Shown here one piece after another: positions 61,701 through 64,000 of a stretch of DNA of 64,000 nucleotides (positions are counted from its first letter, which is position 1; every line of letters starts with the position of its first letter). The stretch is from the NCBI GenBank assembly GCA_002633025.1, contig NMRB01000584.1:107886-171885 (forward strand), written 5' to 3'. Origin of the DNA: Notospermus geniculatus (taxonomy: Eukaryota > Nemertea > Pilidiophora > Heteronemertea > Lineidae). The position numbers and the translations under genes were made by a program. Under the pieces are notes generated by a model. That model was given only the letters and a program-made list of their open reading frames with translations, searched no databases and had not been told where the DNA came from.

Positions 61701-62238
61701 ACCCTCACGGAACATCTACCGGCGGAGTATGCCCGATCCGAATACTCTAGGACACCAGGCTAGCCCTCCCTGTCCCCCTGCCCGCTCGGCCTCGGAAAAA
61801 GGCCCGAGTAAACCAATCACTCATGCGAGTGTCACCCGGACTAATTCCAGTCCGGTCGTGATGCGCCGGCAACAACGGAAAGATGTGAACCTCACTGTAG
61901 ACACCAATTACCCTGGTGAACACGGTACGTCATCAGGTGATGCCCGTCGATCTCCACAACATGGTTCTTTGAGCACTGTGTTCTATCCGGTAAGTCCAAC
62001 GAAATCGTTGGCAGGCGCTGGCAGCTCTCTCCAACGTAATCAGCAGCGATGGTCGGTCGCAACGCCCCCTAGTAGCGGACCAACGAGTCCACAATCACCT
62101 CGTTTTTTGAGCCCTGATCATAAAGCGACATCATCGACGCAGCGGCCTCTGGGATTTTTCCACGCAGATCCGTGGGATTCATCTGGTAGTGCACGGAGTT
62201 CGAGAAGTGGGAGTTTGTCTGGGTCGCTTGATCGGCAC
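45574..62238 (+). CDS. ARHGAP6: ARHGAP6-like Rho GTPase-activating protein, at least 11 exons, 3' end cut
   Basis: The product stimulates GTP hydrolysis on Rho-family GTPases and so controls actin. Exons are 45574-46739, 53172-53328, 55644-55770, 56548-56611, 57095-57320, 58303-58358, 58904-59054, 59515-about 59666, 59849-60031, 61101-61204 and 61485-62238. Phases are consistent wherever both borders can be read. Exon 2 ([30 protein letters not shown]) matches the conserved block before the GAP domain in ARHGAP6/36. The RhoGAP domain runs from exon 5 to exon 9: [21 protein letters not shown] with the catalytic Arg in [25 protein letters not shown], and [18 protein letters not shown]. The last exon encodes a Ser/Pro/Arg-rich tail. 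Exon 1 has an apparent frameshift near 45850-45890. The vertebrate ARHGAP6/36/SYDE split cannot be resolved here, so the symbol means family-level orthology. Confidence 0.92.
46816..46954. mobile_element. intact GGGACCTTATTCAC MITE
   Basis: GGGACCTTATTCACTAAG at the left, CTTTGTGAATAAGGTCCC at the right. It lies in intron 1 of the RhoGAP gene. Other copies or relatives are at 20317-20698, 52720-52858 and 57611-57770. Confidence 0.85.
46981..47019. repeat. CCTTGGAGGAA foldback
   Basis: CCTTGGAGGAAATATACTG is mirrored by CAGTATAATTCCTCCAAGG. Same family as 13431-13460. Confidence 0.65.
48276..48602. mobile_element. outer MITE with another MITE inserted
   Basis: The outer ends are GACCCATGTTCCCGAAGCC and GGCTTCGGGAACATGGGCCC. 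The inner element occupies 48303-48518. What remains of the outer element holds TTAACGATGTCGTT and its complement. Confidence 0.8.
48303..48518. mobile_element. 216-bp nested MITE, TAA duplication
   Basis: TACTAGTGTCCCACTGGCGA is mirrored at the right end. TAA flanks it on both sides (48300-48302, 48519-48521). CGAC/CGAA words recur about every 10-14 bp in the left half. Confidence 0.8.
49424..49554. mobile_element. 131-bp MITE, TTA target
   Basis: AGGCCCGTTTCCACTAGAGC is mirrored by GCTCAAGTGGAAACGGGCCT. TTA flanks at 49421-49423 and 49555-49557. Confidence 0.85.
49558..49698. mobile_element. 141-bp MITE abutting the previous one
   Basis: AGCCTGCTTTCCATTGGCGC is mirrored by GCGTCAATGGAAAGCAGGC. 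It shares the TTA at 49555-49557 with its neighbour; the right TTA is 49699-49701. Confidence 0.85.
50098..50227. mobile_element. hairpin element
   Basis: GAAACTCCGAAAGTACTAAC and GTTAGTGCTAACGGAGTTTC form the arms, with an inner pair GCCTAACAGAGA and TCTCTGTTAGGC. RhoGAP gene intron 1. Confidence 0.75.
52720..52858. mobile_element. diverged member of the GGGACCTTATTCAC family
   Basis: AGGGGCCACGAAACCTTCGC and GCGAAGGCTTCATGAATAAG are the ends, with inner CTATTGTTTGCCTGCAC and CCTATTGTTCACTGAC. RhoGAP intron 1. Confidence 0.6.
53172..53328 (+). CDS. ARHGAP6: ARHGAP6-like exon 2, conserved pre-GAP block
   Basis: The acceptor is CTTCTTTTCAG and the donor AAAG|GTACGT. It is 157 nt, entering in phase 0 and leaving in phase 1. 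It encodes [19 protein letters not shown] and [20 protein letters not shown], the segment most diagnostic of ARHGAP6/36. Confidence 0.93.
53666..53925 (+). repeat. 52-bp minisatellite, five copies
   Basis: Units start at 53666, 53718, 53770, 53822 and 53874, with one or two weaker copies upstream from about 53580. Each unit has GTTCATTGG and GATCCAATCAG, that is an inverted pair of CCAAT boxes. It lies 340 bp into intron 2 of the RhoGAP gene. Confidence 0.92.
56649..56842. mobile_element. perfect-type 194-bp hairpin in RhoGAP intron 4
   Basis: It starts AACGGAAGTCGTCCTCCGG, ends with its complement, and centres on tandem TCGAGCTACCA/G words. The arms include AATTTTCGACCCCAACCGGG. Confidence 0.85.
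57095..60031 (+). CDS. ARHGAP6: RhoGAP domain exons 5-9
   Basis: Five exons (57095-57320, 58303-58358, 58904-59054, 59515-about 59666, 59849-60031) encode the GAP fold. The small exon 6 carries the arginine finger ([14 protein letters not shown]). Exon 7 carries [18 protein letters not shown] and [15 protein letters not shown]. Exon 8 carries the helix [20 protein letters not shown]. Exon 9 carries [20 protein letters not shown], with the conserved Asn residues. All key GAP residues I can check are present, so an active GAP is expected. The exon 8 donor is obscured by the N at 59668. Confidence 0.92.
57611..58086. mobile_element. GGGACCTTATTCAC relative followed by TTAAAGATAAT MITE copy 2
   Basis: 57611-57770 has CACCTTATTCACAAAGC and GCTTCGTGAACAAGGTCCC. 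57832-58086 repeats the element nested at 20427-20670, with ends TTAAAGATAATATATCACG and CGTGATATATTATCTTTAA. RhoGAP intron 5. Confidence 0.8.
60892..61019. mobile_element. 128-bp MITE in RhoGAP intron 9
   Basis: GGGAGTTTTCGCAATGCCCC is mirrored by GGGGCTTTGCGAAAACTCCC, with TA at both borders. It ends about 80 bp upstream of exon 10. Confidence 0.8.
61485..62238 (+). CDS. ARHGAP6: ARHGAP6-like 3' coding exon, truncated by contig join
   Basis: The acceptor is TTTTTCATTTCAG. It is phase 2 from the previous exon and open for about 250 codons: [19 protein letters not shown], then a Ser/Pro-rich tail with many basic-Ser sites ([30 protein letters not shown]). The frame is cut by the N at 62239. 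Beyond it the sequence reads as a repeat fragment and soon hits a stop, so the true C-terminus is not in this window. Confidence 0.85.
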
Positions 62239-62299
62239 NTTGCTTGCACCTGGATAGGTTATAACTTCCTCCAAGGTTAATATAACAAATCAATGGCAT

Positions 62300-62482
62300 A
62301 TTTGCTTGCCCAATAGCCAAACGTGCTGAATAATATGGCAAGCACATATCCTGATTAATATTCATTAGGGGGCGTGACATGCTTGCCAAATAGGGAGATT
62401 TTTCAGCATTAGATGGCAAGCATGCTTGCTAAATAAGGACGAAAAAGGGAACTGCTCGGCAAGCATGCTTGCCAAATAAACC
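62300..62482. repeat. GGCAAGCATGCTTGCC palindrome cluster
   Basis: The 16-bp palindrome or its halves recur at about 62302, 62334, 62378, 62413 and 62459, mostly followed by AAATA. The sequence lies past the N at 62239, in DNA not clearly contiguous with the RhoGAP gene. Confidence 0.7.
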
Positions 62483-64000
62483 CGGCCAAAAAAAATTTGA
62501 ATTTTTTTTTCTTCAAAAATATCCCCCTAAATCCCCCGCCAAAACGTTCAAATTGCGCTCTTAAATATATTTTGCCATTGACATCACTTGTTCTTCAGTT
62601 CATATCGCACCTGGGATACAAAGGACACGATTTCAAGGCATTTGGTTGTTACCAATTCAGTATAAAAAAATAAAATAAAAAAGCCTCCCCTCTACCCACC
62701 TGCTCCCCGAGAAAAGGACGATCACCATTTTTTTATGTGGCCTATCAACCTGAATTGACCTGTTATCTGCTATAGGCCTACCTTGCTATGTAATGACCCG
62801 GGTAATGACTGTACACAGTCATGACAGTTCGGGTGAACCGGACTTGTGCACTATCTCCTCCTTAGTTAGGGCTTGAAGCCTACGAAGAGCGGCCTATGTG
62901 TACAGTACAACATGAGGAGAGTGCCCTTACGGCATTTTGGTTTTAAATGAAGTGATTATTTGTATGAAAAACTAGAGATACATGTAAAATCAGATGCGTG
63001 GTGACCTGTGCTGCCATCTACAAGACAGTCTCAGAATGCCAGTAACCCACCAGCTACACAGTAGGACTCATCTGAACCTACTTTTTAGTACATGTATACC
63101 ATGAATCATGAGGCTGACTGAAGAGGTGTAATGTTGCTGTTTAGAAAGTCAAAACTCCTCACTGCGCATGGATTTGACGGTAAACGATTAACAAATGGAT
63201 TCCTAGCGATGATCCTACCCCTCTCCAAACACACTCATCAATAAGGCGAGAGTTTTTTTATTGTTTGTTTCGCGGATCCGCCGACGTGGCAAAAAGGTGT
63301 TTTGGAAAAAAAATAATTTTTTATTTTCTGGCCATTCGCGGATCCGCCGACGTCAAAATTCCCGATTTTGAAATAAAATAAAACGTTTTTATTTATTTTT
63401 GCTCCGATCTCCGACGCCAAAGTCTGAAAGCCGTGGTGGAATTTCCATGTCGCACTGGCCGTTGTGCCCCTCGAATTTGGCCGTGTGCCTTCCCCAAAAG
63501 TGCCTTGGTCACGGCCAAAAGGGCTGTGCCCCTTCGTCGTGCTGGCCGCAGTGCCCTTCCTTCACTCTGAGCCGGGAGCCGGAGTTGGAGTTGAAGGATC
63601 ATGAAGATTATTGGAACGATCGCGCAGCGTCTCTTCCCAACCATTGTGCGCACAGGCGGGTTTGCCGACGATCCCGACTTGAGGATATCTTTCACTTCTA
63701 CAACATCCCGAACTTCTGGTTTTACTTCTCTAGGATGGAAAGAAATCGCCTCAAAAACTGTTTAGTTGGATTCCCGACGAAATTTCCTTTCCAATGACAT
63801 AAAGCATGCCCGTGTCGGTCGTTTTTATGAAGAGATCTGGCTTCGCGCCAACTCCATGCAGACATCTCCATGAGTGTGTTTGTGCCTACGATGTTTCTGG
63901 TCAGCCAGTCTGACCTAATTAACGGAAATAAACTGTGATGGACACTATATGAGAGGCTCAACTTGGGCCTTTTGTTTAATATTCTGTCATGTCTGTTGAT
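62483..64000. other. no gene recognised
   Basis: It holds A/T runs and a 17-bp direct repeat CGCGGATCCGCCGACGT at 63271 and 63337. A 132-codon frame at 63399-63797 has no recognisable domain. Nothing here continues the RhoGAP protein. Confidence 0.4.

Noticed and set aside
63399-63797. 132-aa frame near the window end
   Set aside because: No recognisable motif, in repeat-rich DNA after a contig join.

Overview
The window is a piece of animal (metazoan) nuclear genome. It has spliced genes with GT-AG introns, a nuclear tRNA-Ser with a Pol III terminator, tRNA-derived SINEs and very many short foldback (MITE-like) elements. The protein families and the abundant TAGGCCTA and ACATGTACATGT words suggest a marine invertebrate, probably a deuterostome such as an echinoderm, hemichordate or cephalochordate. 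I cannot fix the species. The sequence is a draft: there is a 948-base N run at 36778-37725, and single Ns sit at 28817, 30324, 59668 and 62239. At least one single N (28817) is a join of overlapping contigs.

Layout. (1) 10758 down to 2453, minus strand: a complete 14-exon SLC36/AVT-type amino acid transporter of about 439 aa, rebuilt here exon by exon with consistent splice phases. (2) 13909-21918, plus strand: a complete 8-exon gene of 419 aa with repeated [ST]TY..[DE][FY] motifs, TEX26-like and probably a ciliary or sperm-axoneme protein. It starts about 3 kb from the transporter in divergent orientation. A tRNA-Ser(UGA) lies in its fourth intron at 17231-17312. (3) 22719-24356, plus: a 545-aa intronless reading frame, Ser/Arg-rich and unrecognised. 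It contains a strong phase-0 splice donor and may be an alternative first exon of gene 4. (4) 45574-62238, plus: an ARHGAP6-like Rho GTPase-activating protein with at least 11 exons and a full RhoGAP domain including the arginine finger. Its long first exon carries an apparent one-base frameshift, and its last exon is cut at the N at 62239. (5) Between 24.4 and 45.5 kb I recognise no gene with confidence. That stretch holds a possible small type II membrane protein ORF, a contig-overlap duplication, the assembly gap and a 1.53-kb tandem segmental duplication.

The most unusual signal is in the mobile DNA. Dozens of foldback elements lie between and inside the genes, several abutting each other and sharing a TTA target site, and some nested. 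At least three longer ones (8074-8563, 8647-9865, 18665-19587) are made of degenerate 10-11 bp repeats in which only a short core (CG, CGG, or AGAAT/ACGAAT) is kept in register while the bases between vary. That spacing matches the DNA helical repeat and is not explained by ordinary MITE structure.

The genes do not form an operon or pathway. They are neighbouring independent loci: a membrane transporter, a likely axonemal protein and a Rho regulator.
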